Under the pieces are notes generated by a model, which was not told the DNA's origin, did not search any database, and saw only the letters and a list, made by a program, of their open reading frames with translations. A stretch of 63,909 nucleotides of DNA from Magnetococcales bacterium (lineage in GTDB: Bacteria > Pseudomonadota > Magnetococcia > Magnetococcales > Magnetaquicoccaceae): the NCBI GenBank assembly GCA_011089965.1, contig JAANAU010000019.1, forward strand, positions 1-63,909, read 5' to 3'. Numbering within the stretch: the stretch's first letter is position 1; the number at the start of each line of letters is the position of its first letter. The position numbers were made by a program, and so were the translations under genes. Shown here in pieces: positions 1 through 8,451 of the stretch.

Positions 1-81
1 GGCCCCTGGGACTTTAATCTTTTAAATCTATAAAATAAAAATATTTATAAATTATTTATGAAACATGAAAACATGAAAACC

Positions 82-117
82 CTGGGGGATGAATCCCCCA
101 GACCCCCTCTTTTTTTT
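82..117 (+). terminator. Intrinsic terminator of an upstream gene outside the window
   Basis: A 9-bp perfect stem (CTGGGGGAT / ATCCCCCAG, 2-nt loop) is followed by ACCCCCTC and an eight-T tract. This is a typical rho-independent terminator reading rightwards. The gene it ends must lie left of position 1. The A/T-rich bases 1-81 hold no convincing gene. Confidence 0.75.
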
Positions 118-223
118 CAATAATTGGATGGATGTGCTCGGCTCAGGAATCACCAAACAGCCTCTTACACATTGAACCGAATTCACGGCCTGATGGCAAG
201 AGATCAACTCCAAGGAGAGTGGC

Positions 224-1021
224 ATGGCAGATCGATTCAACGGGCATTGGGAACAGATCGGAGAGGGGACGCCGATTGTATGCATTTCCGGTTTTGCCAG
301 CGGCAATTGGTTGTTTCACCGATTGGTCACACCCCTGGCCAGGGAGCATGCTTTTATACTGCCGGACAACCGTGGCATGGGCAATTCACCTCCGGCCCAA
401 TTCCCCTATGATCTGAACGATCTGGCCGACGATCTGCTGGCATTGATGGATCGGTTGGGCCATGCCCGTTTTGGGCTGATTGGACTGAGCATGGGTGGAT
501 TCATTGCCCAGCTTCTGGCCTCACGGGTTCCGGAACGGATCACGCGCATGGTCTTGATGTGTACCAGTTCCAATGGTGCCGCCTTCCGGTCGCTGTTTCC
601 CATCCTGCCCCGTGAACAGGTGGCGATGATCTATCAACTGCATCGGGAAGAGCGGGTGCGGGCGGCGCTTTCGGAACCATTCTGTCCGGTGTTGACCACC
701 CGTTATCCGGAAACGTTCGATTATGTCATGGAACAGAGAATCCGCAACGAACCGGATCTCTCCCAGGTGTTGCTGCAATATGATGCCGTGGCCCGCTTTT
801 TTGCAGGTCCGCCCGTGGATCTGGCCGCCATTCAAACCCCGACCTTGATTCTGTCCGGTGCGTTGGATGTGATCGTCCCGCCAGCCAATGCCCAACTGCT
901 GGCCTCTTTGCTGCCCCATGCCGAGTTGGCGTTGGTGCCCGAGACCGATCACCTGTTTTTTTTGGAAAAGGTGAACGAGGTCGCGCAGCGGATCGGCAGT
1001 TTTTTGCATCCGGTGGTCTGA
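224..1021 (+). CDS. Alpha/beta-fold hydrolase
   Basis: A 265-residue cytoplasmic alpha/beta hydrolase without a signal peptide. The nucleophile elbow is GLSMGG, an acid lies in the segment ALDVIVP, and the histidine is in the ETDHLFFLE segment, giving an ordered Ser-Asp-His triad. The N-terminal GFASGN stretch can form the oxyanion hole. The family covers esterases, lactonases and carboxylesterases such as BioH or 3-oxoadipate enol-lactonase, so the substrate cannot be named. An AAGGAGAG ribosome site lies just before the ATG. The next gene starts 1 nt after the stop, so the two are almost certainly co-transcribed. Confidence 0.85.
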   Translation: MADRFNGHWEQIGEGTPIVCISGFASGNWLFHRLVTPLAREHAFILPDNRGMGNSPPAQFPYDLNDLADDLLALMDRLGHARFGLIGLSMGGFIAQLLASRVPERITRMVLMCTSSNGAAFRSLFPILPREQVAMIYQLHREERVRAALSEPFCPVLTTRYPETFDYVMEQRIRNEPDLSQVLLQYDAVARFFAGPPVDLAAIQTPTLILSGALDVIVPPANAQLLASLLPHAELALVPETDHLFFLEKVNEVAQRIGSFLHPVV

Positions 1022-1022
1022 A

Positions 1023-1928
1023 ATGCGGATCGGGATCGATCTGGGTGGAACCAAGATCGAAATCGTTGTCCTGGATGGTTCGGGTCGCATCGTCTACCGG
1101 GAACGTGCCCTGACTCCCGGAGGGGATTATGCCGCCACACTTGCGACCATTATTCAGCTGGTCCACCAGGCTGAACATACGTTGGAGATACATACTCCTC
1201 TTCCGGTTGGAATCGGCATTCCCGGTGCGATAGCCCCGCAGACCGGGTTGATCCAGAATGCCAATTCGGTCTGTCTGATCGGTCGGGATCTGGCGGCGGA
1301 TTTGGCCACGGCTTTGGAACGCCCGATCCGGCTGGCCAACGATGCCGACTGTTTTGCCCTGTCTGAAGCCACGGATGGGGCCGGAGCCGGTGTGCCCACT
1401 CTGTTTGGGGTGATTCTGGGAACCGGGGTGGGGGGCGGCATTGTGGTGGGTGGCCAACTCCTTTCCGGACCGAATGCCATTGCCGGGGAGTGGGGCCATA
1501 ATCCATTGCCGTGGCCAGAGCCGGATGAACAACCTGGAGTGGCCTGTTATTGCGGTCGTTCGGGTTGTATCGAAACGTTTCTGTCCGGACCGGCACTCAG
1601 TCGGCAATATGGCGAGTTGTACGGAACTGCCCTGCCTCCTGCAACCATTGTGCAACGGGCGGCCAACGGGGAGCGGATTGCGGATGATCTGTTGACCCGT
1701 TATGAACAGCGTTTGGCCCGCGCTCTGGCCGTGGTCGTCAACATTCTGGATCCGCACGTCATTGTGCTGGGGGGCGGGTTGTCCAATCTGACCCGCCTGT
1801 ACCACTCTGTGCCGCAACTCTGGAAACCCTATATCTTTGCCCATGCCCCGGTCACGCGACTTGTTCCGGCCCGTTTTGGGGATTCCAGCGGCGTGCGGGG
1901 GGCAGCATGGCTGTGGCCTCAATGTTGA
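1023..1928 (+). CDS. ROK-family sugar kinase
   Basis: A 301-residue ROK (repressor, ORF, kinase) protein lacking the N-terminal helix-turn-helix of ROK repressors, so it is a kinase type. It opens with the ATP-binding DLGGTKIE motif, has the GTGVGGGI segment and the EWGHNPLPW sequence with the active-site histidine, and carries the cysteine cluster CYCGRSGCIE that binds structural zinc in this family. Relatives phosphorylate glucose, fructose, N-acetylglucosamine or N-acetylmannosamine. The combination resembles fructokinase/NagK-like members, but specificity is not readable. It is translationally coupled to the hydrolase upstream. Confidence 0.9.
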   Translation: MRIGIDLGGTKIEIVVLDGSGRIVYRERALTPGGDYAATLATIIQLVHQAEHTLEIHTPLPVGIGIPGAIAPQTGLIQNANSVCLIGRDLAADLATALERPIRLANDADCFALSEATDGAGAGVPTLFGVILGTGVGGGIVVGGQLLSGPNAIAGEWGHNPLPWPEPDEQPGVACYCGRSGCIETFLSGPALSRQYGELYGTALPPATIVQRAANGERIADDLLTRYEQRLARALAVVVNILDPHVIVLGGGLSNLTRLYHSVPQLWKPYIFAHAPVTRLVPARFGDSSGVRGAAWLWPQC

Positions 1929-2000
1929 GCGCCATACTTGCATGTTGAGTTTCTGGTTCGATGATGCTGGATCTTTGGTTAGAGAAAGCTACGATTTTAG

Positions 2001-2030
2001 GTGACAAGCATCATCGATATCTGTTATGAT
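2001..2030 (+). promoter_or_regulatory. Predicted sigma-70 promoter of the OmpA-like lipoprotein gene
   Basis: GTGACA (2001-2006) is a 5/6 match to the -35 hexamer. It is followed after 18 nt by TATGAT (2025-2030), a 5/6 match to the -10 hexamer. Transcription would begin near 2037 and give a leader of about 30 nt before the ATG at 2067. The -35 box coincides with a GTG that could be mistaken for an earlier start codon. Confidence 0.55.
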
Positions 2031-2066
2031 TCAGCTTTCGTCCCTCAAACCGAGTCGGCAGGAACC

Positions 2067-2738
2067 ATGAAACATACCAAATTCACCATGTTGGCCTTGG
2101 CTGGTGCCATTTCTCTGAGCCTTTCCGCTTGTACCCCCACCACCATCAAGGAAGGGTGGATGGGCAAGAACGGTTTCTCGCAGTGGCATCCGCAAACCGG
2201 TGGAAGCTCTCTTTCGACCATCGGTACCCAGTGCTTCTTCTGCCCGGAAGTGGTCAAGCCGGAAGAACCCAAACCGGCTCCAGCCCCGGCTCCGGCCCCG
2301 GCTCCGGCCCCGGTGGATGGAGATGATGACCGGGACGGTGTCCTGAACTCCAAAGACAAGTGCCCGGGCACCCCCCTTGGTGCCAAGGTGAATGATCTGG
2401 GCTGCTGGGTTCTGGAAAACCTCAACTTCGATACCGACAAGGCCGTGATCAAGCCCGCAGCCTATCCGCTGCTGGACAGCGTGGTGAATGTTTTGAAGCA
2501 GAACCCCAACCTGCGTGTTGAGGTGCAAGGCCACACCGACAATACCGGCAAACCGGCCCATAACGACAAACTCTCCAAGGCGCGTGCCGAAGCGGTCAAG
2601 AAATATCTGGTTGGCAAGGGTATTGCGGCCAATCGTCTGACCTCGGCTGGTTTTGGCTCTTCCAAGCCGATTGCCCCGAACGATACGCCTGCTGGACGTG
2701 CCAAGAATCGCCGCGTGGAACTCAAGCCGCAGCCGTAA
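2067..2738 (+). CDS. OmpA-family peptidoglycan-associated outer-membrane lipoprotein
   Basis: A 223-residue protein. The first ~22 residues form a lipoprotein signal ending in LSLSAC. A middle stretch of alternating Ala-Pro is a rigid spacer. Next comes a thrombospondin type-3-like calcium motif (DGDDDRDGVLNSKDKCPGTP), then a C-terminal OmpA domain with NFDTDKAVIKP, GHTDNTG and the RAKNRRVEL end that binds diaminopimelate of peptidoglycan. It should tether the outer membrane to the cell wall. An in-frame GTG 22 codons upstream is rejected as the start because it overlaps the -35 box and would spoil the signal peptide. A strong terminator follows, so it is monocistronic. Confidence 0.92.
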   Translation: MKHTKFTMLALAGAISLSLSACTPTTIKEGWMGKNGFSQWHPQTGGSSLSTIGTQCFFCPEVVKPEEPKPAPAPAPAPAPAPVDGDDDRDGVLNSKDKCPGTPLGAKVNDLGCWVLENLNFDTDKAVIKPAAYPLLDSVVNVLKQNPNLRVEVQGHTDNTGKPAHNDKLSKARAEAVKKYLVGKGIAANRLTSAGFGSSKPIAPNDTPAGRAKNRRVELKPQP

Positions 2739-2771
2739 GTGTAAGTGTCACGGTCATAGCGACTACCCAAA

Positions 2772-2800
2772 GGGGGGAGATCTGTCTCCCCCCTTTTTTT
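2772..2800 (+). terminator. Intrinsic terminator after the OmpA-like gene
   Basis: GGGGGGAGA pairs perfectly with TCTCCCCCC across a 4-nt loop and is followed by seven T. It lies 34 nt after the OmpA-like stop codon. Confidence 0.9.
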
Positions 2801-2819
2801 GTCAATCATCTCGATTGGT

Positions 2820-3080
2820 TCATCTGTTCGGGGTGTTCACCCCAGAGGGGATGGTGGCAACCGGTACGGATTGGCGCATCTCCTGGGTTGTGGCAACGGC
2901 TGGTGCTGAATGGGGTGGGGTCATGCGTATGATGCCAAACATCGCTCCGATGATCAAAGCGGTCTGAGCGGCGAACATGGCAGCGGTCCATTTGATGGTT
3001 CCGGATTTGGTGACTGCAATTTCTTTTCTGACCCCTTCGATTTCATGTTTGAGGTTATGTTGTCTCTTTATGTTAAACAA
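2820..3080 (-). CDS. Small single-pass membrane protein, DUF1640-like tail
   Basis: A possible 86-residue protein with a short basic amphipathic N-terminus (KHEIEGVRKEIAVTKSGTIKW) leading into one hydrophobic segment of about 20 residues, then a Thr/Pro-rich tail. The helix-then-membrane layout recalls the C-terminus of DUF1640/CCDC90-type coiled-coil proteins, which would make this a shortened relative or remnant. The start would be TTG with a GGAGAAGGA ribosome site very close by; an internal start is possible. It is convergent with the OmpA-like gene and divergent from the secretion operon. Assignment is tentative. Confidence 0.45.
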   Translation of the reverse strand: MFNIKRQHNLKHEIEGVRKEIAVTKSGTIKWTAAMFAAQTALIIGAMFGIIRMTPPHSAPAVATTQEMRQSVPVATIPSGVNTPNR

Positions 3081-3124
3081 TCCTTCTCCGGTTCTGTCCG
3101 GTCCACTCCAGCCAGCAGATTAAC

Positions 3125-5278
3125 ATGAGCATGCCTGTCGAGGAAGCCGAACCCTTTTTTCATACCGCTCTGCATTGTCTGGTGGCCATTGCCGGACATC
3201 ATGGTTTGACCTCCTCTGTGGAACGTCTGGTGCATGAGCATGCCTTGCCAGCTTCAGAACCCGAGGCGCGCACGCTTGTGCGCATTGCCGAAGGGTTGGG
3301 GTTCAAAAGTCGGGCAACCACCCTTGACTGGCAGGAGTTGGTCACTCTGGATGGCGTCTATCCCGTGATGGTGCGTCTGAAAAACGGCAACTCCGTGGTC
3401 GTGGCCGGCCACAATAAAATGTCTGAAGCGGTCGCGATCTTCGATCCCATGACCCCGCAACTGGGGATCTTTCTGCTGGAAAAAGAGCGTTTTCTGGAGG
3501 CATGGTCCAAAGAGGTTCTGTTTTTCAAACGTCTGTACAAACTGACCGACGAGGAGCAACCGTTCAGTTTGCGTTGGTTCGTGCCTGAGTTGTTGCGTCA
3601 GAAACGACTCTTCATGGATGTGGCGTTTGCGGCTGTTTTGTTGATCATACTGGCTTTGGCAACACCGATTTTTTTTCAGTTGGTCATCGACAAGGTGTTG
3701 GTCCATCAGAACCAGTCCACCCTGACCGTATTGACGGTCGGGATCGGTTGTGCGCTGCTTTTCGAGGCGGTCTTTTCCGTATTGCGGCAATATTTATTGC
3801 TGTTTGCCACCAGCAAGATCGATATCCGGCTCTCCAGTCGCACCTTCAGCCATCTGTTGAGCCTGCCCATCGACTATTTTGAGGCCACTTCTGCCGGTGT
3901 GACCGTGCGTCATCTGCAACAGGTGGAAAAAATCCGTCAGTTTTTGACCGGCAGACTGTTTCTGACCCTGCTCGATGCCAGTGCCCTGCTGGTGTTCGTT
4001 CCGTTGCTGGCCTTCTACAGCGCCAAGCTCACACTTGTGACCATGGCCTTTGCATTGGTGATCGCCGGGGTGATTTTTGCCCTGCTTGGTCCTTTCCGGC
4101 GTGCGTTGCGGGATCTCTACCAGGCCGAGGCCGAACAACAGGCAGTGCTGGTGGAAACCATTTCCGGCATGCGTACCATCAAATCCTCTGCCATCGAGCC
4201 GTTTAAACAACAACACTGGAACCAACGCGCGGCCCAGGCGGTGTTGATGCGCTTCAACGTCGGCCAGATCGCCATGGTGGCCAACACCCTGGTGCAGTTT
4301 CTGGAAAAGGTGATGGTCATTGCCGTGATCGTCGTCGGTGCCGGGGATGTCTTTGATCAGGTGATGACCGTGGGGGCGCTGGTGGCGTTTCAGATGCTTT
4401 CGGGTCGGGTGGTGTCTCCTCTGGTGCAGATCGTGGCTTTGATTCAGGATTATCAGGAGACCGCCCTTTCGGTGCGCATGTTGGCCACGGTGATGAACCA
4501 TCCGCCGGAAAGCCGTCATCAGACCAGCGGTCTGACCCCGGAGATCAAAGGGCGCATCGAGTTCGACAAGGTGACCTTTCGTTATCCCAACAGACCGGCT
4601 CCGGCGATTGATCGGCTGTCACTGCTGATCCCGGCAGGTGGCGTACTTGGGGTCGTGGGGAAGAGCGGATCGGGCAAGACCAGTTTGACCCGTTTGATCC
4701 AGGGGTTGTATGCCATCCAGGAAGGGATCATCCGTATCGATGGCGTGGATCTGCGGGAGATCGAACTGCCCCATCTGCGGCGTCAGATCGGTGTGGTGTT
4801 GCAGGACAACTTTCTGTTCCGGGGTACGATTCGCGAAAATATTGCCGTGACCAAACCCGATGCCACGCTGCAAGAGATCGTCACCGCTGCCCAGTCCGCA
4901 GGTGCGGTGGAGTTCATCGAAAAGCTGCCCCAGGGCTATGCCACCCCGCTGGAAGAGAATGCCGCCAACCTCTCCGGGGGACAGAAACAACGGCTGGCCA
5001 TTGCCCGCGCCCTGTTGCCCAATCCGGCGATTTTGATCCTGGATGAGGCGACCAGTGCCCTGGATCCGGAAAGCGAAGTGATCGTGTTTCAGAATCTGGA
5101 AAAAATCGCGGCTGGACGGACGGTGATCATCGTCTCCCACCGGTTGAATACCCTGGTGCGTTGTCAGGGCATTGCCTACATGGAGGAAGGGCGGATCCAG
5201 GCCTTGGCTCCTCACGCGGTCCTGTTGGAAAAGTGTGCTCCCTATCGACAATTATGGGAATTGCAGAACAAACGATGA
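3125..5278 (+). CDS. Type I secretion ABC transporter (HlyB-type, with C39-like domain)
   Basis: A 717-residue inner-membrane exporter. Residues ~10-135 look like a C39-like domain without a convincing catalytic Cys, as in HlyB-type proteins that dock RTX cargo instead of cleaving it. Residues ~155-440 form the six-helix transmembrane domain. The ATPase domain has canonical motifs: Walker A GKSGSGKTSL, signature LSGGQKQR, Walker B ILILDEATSALD and switch SHRL. The membrane-fusion gene overlaps its stop by 4 nt, so the two form an operon. No outer-membrane channel is adjacent. This normal set of motifs contrasts with the pair at 27-31 kb. Confidence 0.93.
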   Translation: MSMPVEEAEPFFHTALHCLVAIAGHHGLTSSVERLVHEHALPASEPEARTLVRIAEGLGFKSRATTLDWQELVTLDGVYPVMVRLKNGNSVVVAGHNKMSEAVAIFDPMTPQLGIFLLEKERFLEAWSKEVLFFKRLYKLTDEEQPFSLRWFVPELLRQKRLFMDVAFAAVLLIILALATPIFFQLVIDKVLVHQNQSTLTVLTVGIGCALLFEAVFSVLRQYLLLFATSKIDIRLSSRTFSHLLSLPIDYFEATSAGVTVRHLQQVEKIRQFLTGRLFLTLLDASALLVFVPLLAFYSAKLTLVTMAFALVIAGVIFALLGPFRRALRDLYQAEAEQQAVLVETISGMRTIKSSAIEPFKQQHWNQRAAQAVLMRFNVGQIAMVANTLVQFLEKVMVIAVIVVGAGDVFDQVMTVGALVAFQMLSGRVVSPLVQIVALIQDYQETALSVRMLATVMNHPPESRHQTSGLTPEIKGRIEFDKVTFRYPNRPAPAIDRLSLLIPAGGVLGVVGKSGSGKTSLTRLIQGLYAIQEGIIRIDGVDLREIELPHLRRQIGVVLQDNFLFRGTIRENIAVTKPDATLQEIVTAAQSAGAVEFIEKLPQGYATPLEENAANLSGGQKQRLAIARALLPNPAILILDEATSALDPESEVIVFQNLEKIAAGRTVIIVSHRLNTLVRCQGIAYMEEGRIQALAPHAVLLEKCAPYRQLWELQNKR

Positions 5279-6606
5279 ACGAGGAAACTTTGCCCAAGAT
5301 GGCGCGTGACTTCCTGCCGGATGCGGACGGGATCGAGGCCAGAGAGTTGCCGCGTGGTGCCAGAAGCGTGTTGTATCTGCTGGTGGGATTGATTGTCACG
5401 TTTGTATTGTGGTCGGCCTTCTCCGAGCTGGATCGGATCGTGGTGGCGCGGGGACGGTTGGTGACGGTGGGTGGCACCCTGCTGGTTCAGCCTTTGGAGA
5501 CCTCGGTGGTCCGCTCCATCCTGGTCAAGGTTGGCCAGGTGGTCAAAAAGGGGGAGGTGTTGGGTTTGCTGGATCCCACCTTCACCTCTGCCGATCTCAA
5601 TCAGTTGCAGGGGAAGTTGCAGAGTCTTTCGGCACTGGTGGCCCGGTGCGAGGCCGAATTGGCCGGTACGGATTTCCAGCCCGAAGAGACCCAGGAAGGG
5701 GCGATCCAGAAGCAGCTTTTCGAGGAGCGCAAGCAGTTTTATGGTGCTCGGATTCAACAGTACGGTGCAGCCATGGCCCGTCTGGATGCGTCCTTGAAAA
5801 CCAATCTCAAGGATCGCCAGGTATTGAGCGAGCGTCGTGAAAATGTACTCAAGATCGTGGACATCTTTTCCGGTTTGCGCAGTGAGGGAACCGGTTCGAT
5901 GTTGAAGATCCTGGAAGCCCAGGATCAATCCCTGGCGATCAAACATTCGTTGGAACAGGCGAGCAACCGGGCCGAAGAGTTGGCGAAAGAGATGGATGCC
6001 ATTCGATCCGAGAAGGAGACTTTCCAGAGCGAATGGCGCAAAAAGATTGCAGAGGAGCGGGTGGCGGCCAAATGGGAGCTGGACGGGGTCAAGGATCAGT
6101 TGCGCAAGGCGGAGCGCCGCAGTGAACTGGTCAATCTGGTGGCTCCGGCAGATGCCGTGGTCCTGGATGTGGCCAAGCGTTCCATCGGTGCTGTGGTCCG
6201 GGAGGCCGAGCCGTTGTTGACCCTGGTCTCTCTCGATGCCCCGATGGAAGTCGAGGTCGAGGTGGAGAGTCCGGATATCGGTCTGTTGCGTGCCGGGGAT
6301 CGGGCGCGCATCAAGCTGGATGCCTTTCCGTTCCAGAAACATGGCACCCTGCCCGCCACGTTGCGTACGGTCAGCCAGGATGCCTTCTTGCGCCAGCAAA
6401 ACGCCTTGATCACTAAAGGAAATGAAGCATATTATCTGGGACGGCTGGATCTGGGAAAGGAGAGTCTGCGTGGGGTTCCTGAAAATTATCAGCTGTTGCC
6501 TGGCATGACTCTGGTTTCGGAAATCGTGGTGGGCAAGCGTACGATTCTGTCTTATTTTCTGTATCCTTTGATTCGTACGTTGGATGAAGGGTTGCGGGAG
6601 CCGTGA
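5275..6606 (+). CDS. Type I secretion membrane-fusion protein (HlyD family)
   Basis: A 443-residue periplasmic adaptor. It has one N-terminal transmembrane helix (residues ~30-50), a lipoyl-like half motif, a long alpha-helical hairpin rich in Glu/Arg/Lys (~100-290), and a C-terminal beta-barrel ending with the VSEIVVGKRTILSYFLYPL signature typical of HlyD. It links the upstream ABC exporter to a TolC-type channel. The start at 5275 is chosen because its ATG overlaps the TGA of the ABC gene and gives a normal N-terminus; a 38-codon in-frame extension inside the ABC gene is rejected. The cargo is unknown; the RTX protease at 46 kb is one candidate. Confidence 0.92.
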   Translation: MNEETLPKMARDFLPDADGIEARELPRGARSVLYLLVGLIVTFVLWSAFSELDRIVVARGRLVTVGGTLLVQPLETSVVRSILVKVGQVVKKGEVLGLLDPTFTSADLNQLQGKLQSLSALVARCEAELAGTDFQPEETQEGAIQKQLFEERKQFYGARIQQYGAAMARLDASLKTNLKDRQVLSERRENVLKIVDIFSGLRSEGTGSMLKILEAQDQSLAIKHSLEQASNRAEELAKEMDAIRSEKETFQSEWRKKIAEERVAAKWELDGVKDQLRKAERRSELVNLVAPADAVVLDVAKRSIGAVVREAEPLLTLVSLDAPMEVEVEVESPDIGLLRAGDRARIKLDAFPFQKHGTLPATLRTVSQDAFLRQQNALITKGNEAYYLGRLDLGKESLRGVPENYQLLPGMTLVSEIVVGKRTILSYFLYPLIRTLDEGLREP

Positions 6607-6716
6607 ATGGGATTGAGGTCAACAATCTGCATGGCGTTGTGGATTGTTGAGACGGTTTTTGGTACGATGGAATCGACTGTCAGAAAGATGAACCGACCAG
6701 CATGGGAGTGCGGACA

Positions 6717-6881
6717 ATGAGCATGTTGATTATTACTGTTGTATTGGGAATAGGGGTCTTTGCCTGGGTATTGCATGTCAATCGTCAGGATTTGCAGGAG
6801 ATCTACCATGAGTTGAAAGCGATGGATCATGATAGCCTTGTGGTGTCGGACTCTGCTGCTTCCGACCATTCGTCAGTATGA
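6717..6881 (+). CDS. Small membrane protein, 54 residues
   Basis: A short gene preceded by GGGAG with 8-nt spacing to the ATG at 6717. It encodes one hydrophobic helix (residues ~3-18) followed by a polar segment with NRQDLQEIYHELKAMD. The last codons overlap the ATG of the next gene by 4 nt, strong evidence of translation and coupling. Size and layout (one helix, then an acidic tail) resemble small assembly factors or subunits such as CcoS or CydX, but no diagnostic motif is present. Confidence 0.6.
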   Translation: MSMLIITVVLGIGVFAWVLHVNRQDLQEIYHELKAMDHDSLVVSDSAASDHSSV

Positions 6882-8011
6882 GAGATCCGGTTCATGATCC
6901 CATGTGGGCGACCCGTTTTCCGGTTCCGTTCGGGATTGCGGCCTTGTTGGCTTTTCTGGGGGTTGTGGGCTGGCAGGGACCGGTCACTGGGGCGGTGTGG
7001 CTCCATGTGATGCTGGCCATCGGGGCCATGCCGTTGATCGTGGCTGCCATGGTCTACTTTACGCCGGTTTTGACCCGGAGTGGTACGATTCCGATGGGGA
7101 TCTCCCTGTTGCCATGGGTGGCCATGGGTGCCGGAGTGGTTGCGGTGTGGGCCGTGTCTGGATCTCTCTGGCTGGTGGCCGTGGCGGTGCCACTGGTCTG
7201 GTTGGTGGTGGTTGTGGCACTGGGTTGGATGATCCGGCGCGCTGCGCGTGCATTTGGATCTCCTCATCCCGGGCTTTATTGGTACATGGCGGCCAGTGGT
7301 TGTCTGTTGTTGGGTACGTTGGCCATTCTGGTGGCATGGATGTGGCCAGAGGCATGGGCGTGGTTGCGTGCAATTCACCGTCATCTCAACCTGTTGGGTT
7401 TTGTCGGGTTGGCGGCCATCGGCACGCTGGAGGTGTTGTTGCCGACAGCAGGGGGGTATGCCGATCCACAGGCTGGCCTGCGGTTGCGCCGTGATCTGAA
7501 ATATGCCGTGATGGCTGTGATGGTCATGAGTGCCGGGGCGGCGGTGCAGAGCGTGTGGTGGAGTGTGTTGGGAATCGGGCTGTGGGGATGGGTGGTGGTC
7601 GGTCTGGTACGTCCTTTGTTGGGGCATGTGTCAAGTGTGGTGCAATTGGGTGGGGCTGCGGTTTCTCTGCTTGGGGCGTTGTTGGGATTTTGTGTGACTT
7701 TGGGCAGTGCGTTGTGGCAAAACGGTCATGTGTCGGTGGAGTTGTTTGTCACATGGTTTCTGTTTCCTTTGGTCATGGGAGCTTTGACCCATCTGTTGCC
7801 CATGTGGGTATGGCCTGGCATGCCGACACCTCAGCGTCAACGTGCCCATCAGGTGTTGGGGCGTTTTGCCCTCTTGAGGGCTGGGAGCAGTTGGTTGGGA
7901 GGAGGCTTGCTGCTGACCGGACAGCTTTGGGGGGTATTTTGGATTGGAGGTCTGTTGCTGCTGTTTCTGGGGCAGGTGGCTTGGTCGTTGCGTGGTTCAG
8001 AAAAGTCTTGA
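6878..8011 (+). CDS. Polytopic membrane protein, NnrS/heme-copper-oxidase-I-like
   Basis: A 377-residue protein with about ten to twelve hydrophobic segments. A central HRHLNLLGFVGLAAIGTLE stretch and a later FPLVMGALTHLLPMW stretch put histidines inside membrane helices, as in NnrS and oxidase subunit I relatives that bind heme or copper. The family call is from this pattern only. It is co-translated with the 54-residue membrane protein upstream, suggesting a two-component membrane unit. The stop lies 8 nt before the distal att repeat of the tRNA islet, so this gene marks the ancestral chromosomal edge. Confidence 0.65.
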   Translation: MRDPVHDPMWATRFPVPFGIAALLAFLGVVGWQGPVTGAVWLHVMLAIGAMPLIVAAMVYFTPVLTRSGTIPMGISLLPWVAMGAGVVAVWAVSGSLWLVAVAVPLVWLVVVVALGWMIRRAARAFGSPHPGLYWYMAASGCLLLGTLAILVAWMWPEAWAWLRAIHRHLNLLGFVGLAAIGTLEVLLPTAGGYADPQAGLRLRRDLKYAVMAVMVMSAGAAVQSVWWSVLGIGLWGWVVVGLVRPLLGHVSSVVQLGGAAVSLLGALLGFCVTLGSALWQNGHVSVELFVTWFLFPLVMGALTHLLPMWVWPGMPTPQRQRAHQVLGRFALLRAGSSWLGGGLLLTGQLWGVFWIGGLLLLFLGQVAWSLRGSEKS

Positions 8012-8019
8012 AAACAGAT

Positions 8020-8036
8020 TGGTGCCGAGAGTCGGA
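8020..8036 (+). repeat. Distal att-like direct repeat of the tRNA-Leu 3' end
   Basis: The 17 nt TGGTGCCGAGAGTCGGA exactly repeat bases 8817-8833, which encode the CCA end, acceptor 3' strand and part of the T arm of tRNA-Leu(CAA). Partial duplication of a tRNA 3' end on the side away from the tRNA body is the classic mark of site-specific integration. Confidence 0.75.
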
Positions 8037-8077
8037 GTTAAAAAATAAGATTAATTAATTGTTATGAAATGTATTCC

Positions 8078-8176
8078 TTAAGAGGTTTCGGGATTGCCTG
8101 CGTCTGTTTCTCCTTCACCCCGACCGCAATCACGGATGCGGCGGACGAATTTGAGGGTGTCAGACGTGGCGGTCAT
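8078..8176 (-). pseudogene. Probable N-terminal fragment of a DUF1640-type coiled-coil protein
   Basis: A 32-codon reading frame starts MTATSDTLKFVRRIRD, very like the N-terminus of DUF1640 proteins (a short tail, then D-T-L-x-F-V-x-x-L/I). It ends soon after at a TAA without the coiled coil or membrane helix that define the family. It lies inside the tRNA-bounded islet just downstream of brnA. It could also be a short unrelated ORF. Confidence 0.3.
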
Positions 8177-8192
8177 GGTTATGACGTTGTCT

Positions 8193-8447
8193 TCAGCTTG
8201 CCAGTCGCATCTCTTCCCGAATCACGCGGCGCAAAGTGGTTTCCAGAGATTCTTGCTTGCCTTCCATGAAGGCTCGCAAGGCATCATTCATCATGCTTTG
8301 GTAGTTACCGCCCCCGGCATCTTCTACAATTCCTCGAAACCACGCAAGGATGTCTGCATCAATGCGGATGGTGATGCGTTCTTTGTTGCCGGTCTGGGGA
8401 ATGACAGAACCACGACGACCATTGCTGAAATCATATTCTTTTTTCAT
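8193..8447 (-). CDS. brnA: BrnA-family antitoxin
   Basis: An 84-residue protein beginning MKKEYDFSNG. The core TIRIDADILAWFRG followed by GNYQSMMNDALRAFME is the ribbon-helix-helix DNA-binding fold of BrnA (BrnA_antitoxin/DUF4415), which neutralises the RNase BrnT and represses the operon. The ATG at 8447 is chosen because it lies 4 nt after the brnT stop, the usual brnT-brnA arrangement; a longer in-frame extension reads through brnT. The partner toxin is interrupted, so this may be an orphan antitoxin. Confidence 0.85.
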   Translation of the reverse strand: MKKEYDFSNGRRGSVIPQTGNKERITIRIDADILAWFRGIVEDAGGGNYQSMMNDALRAFMEGKQESLETTLRRVIREEMRLAS

Positions 8448-8451
8448 TAGA

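Noticed and set aside
2001-2066. 22-codon N-terminal extension of the OmpA-like protein from GTG
   Set aside because: The GTG lies in the -35 box of a good promoter and the extension would destroy the lipoprotein signal.
5161-5274. 38-codon extension of the first HlyD
   Set aside because: It lies inside the ABC gene; the ATG at 5275 with a stop/start overlap is typical of this genome.
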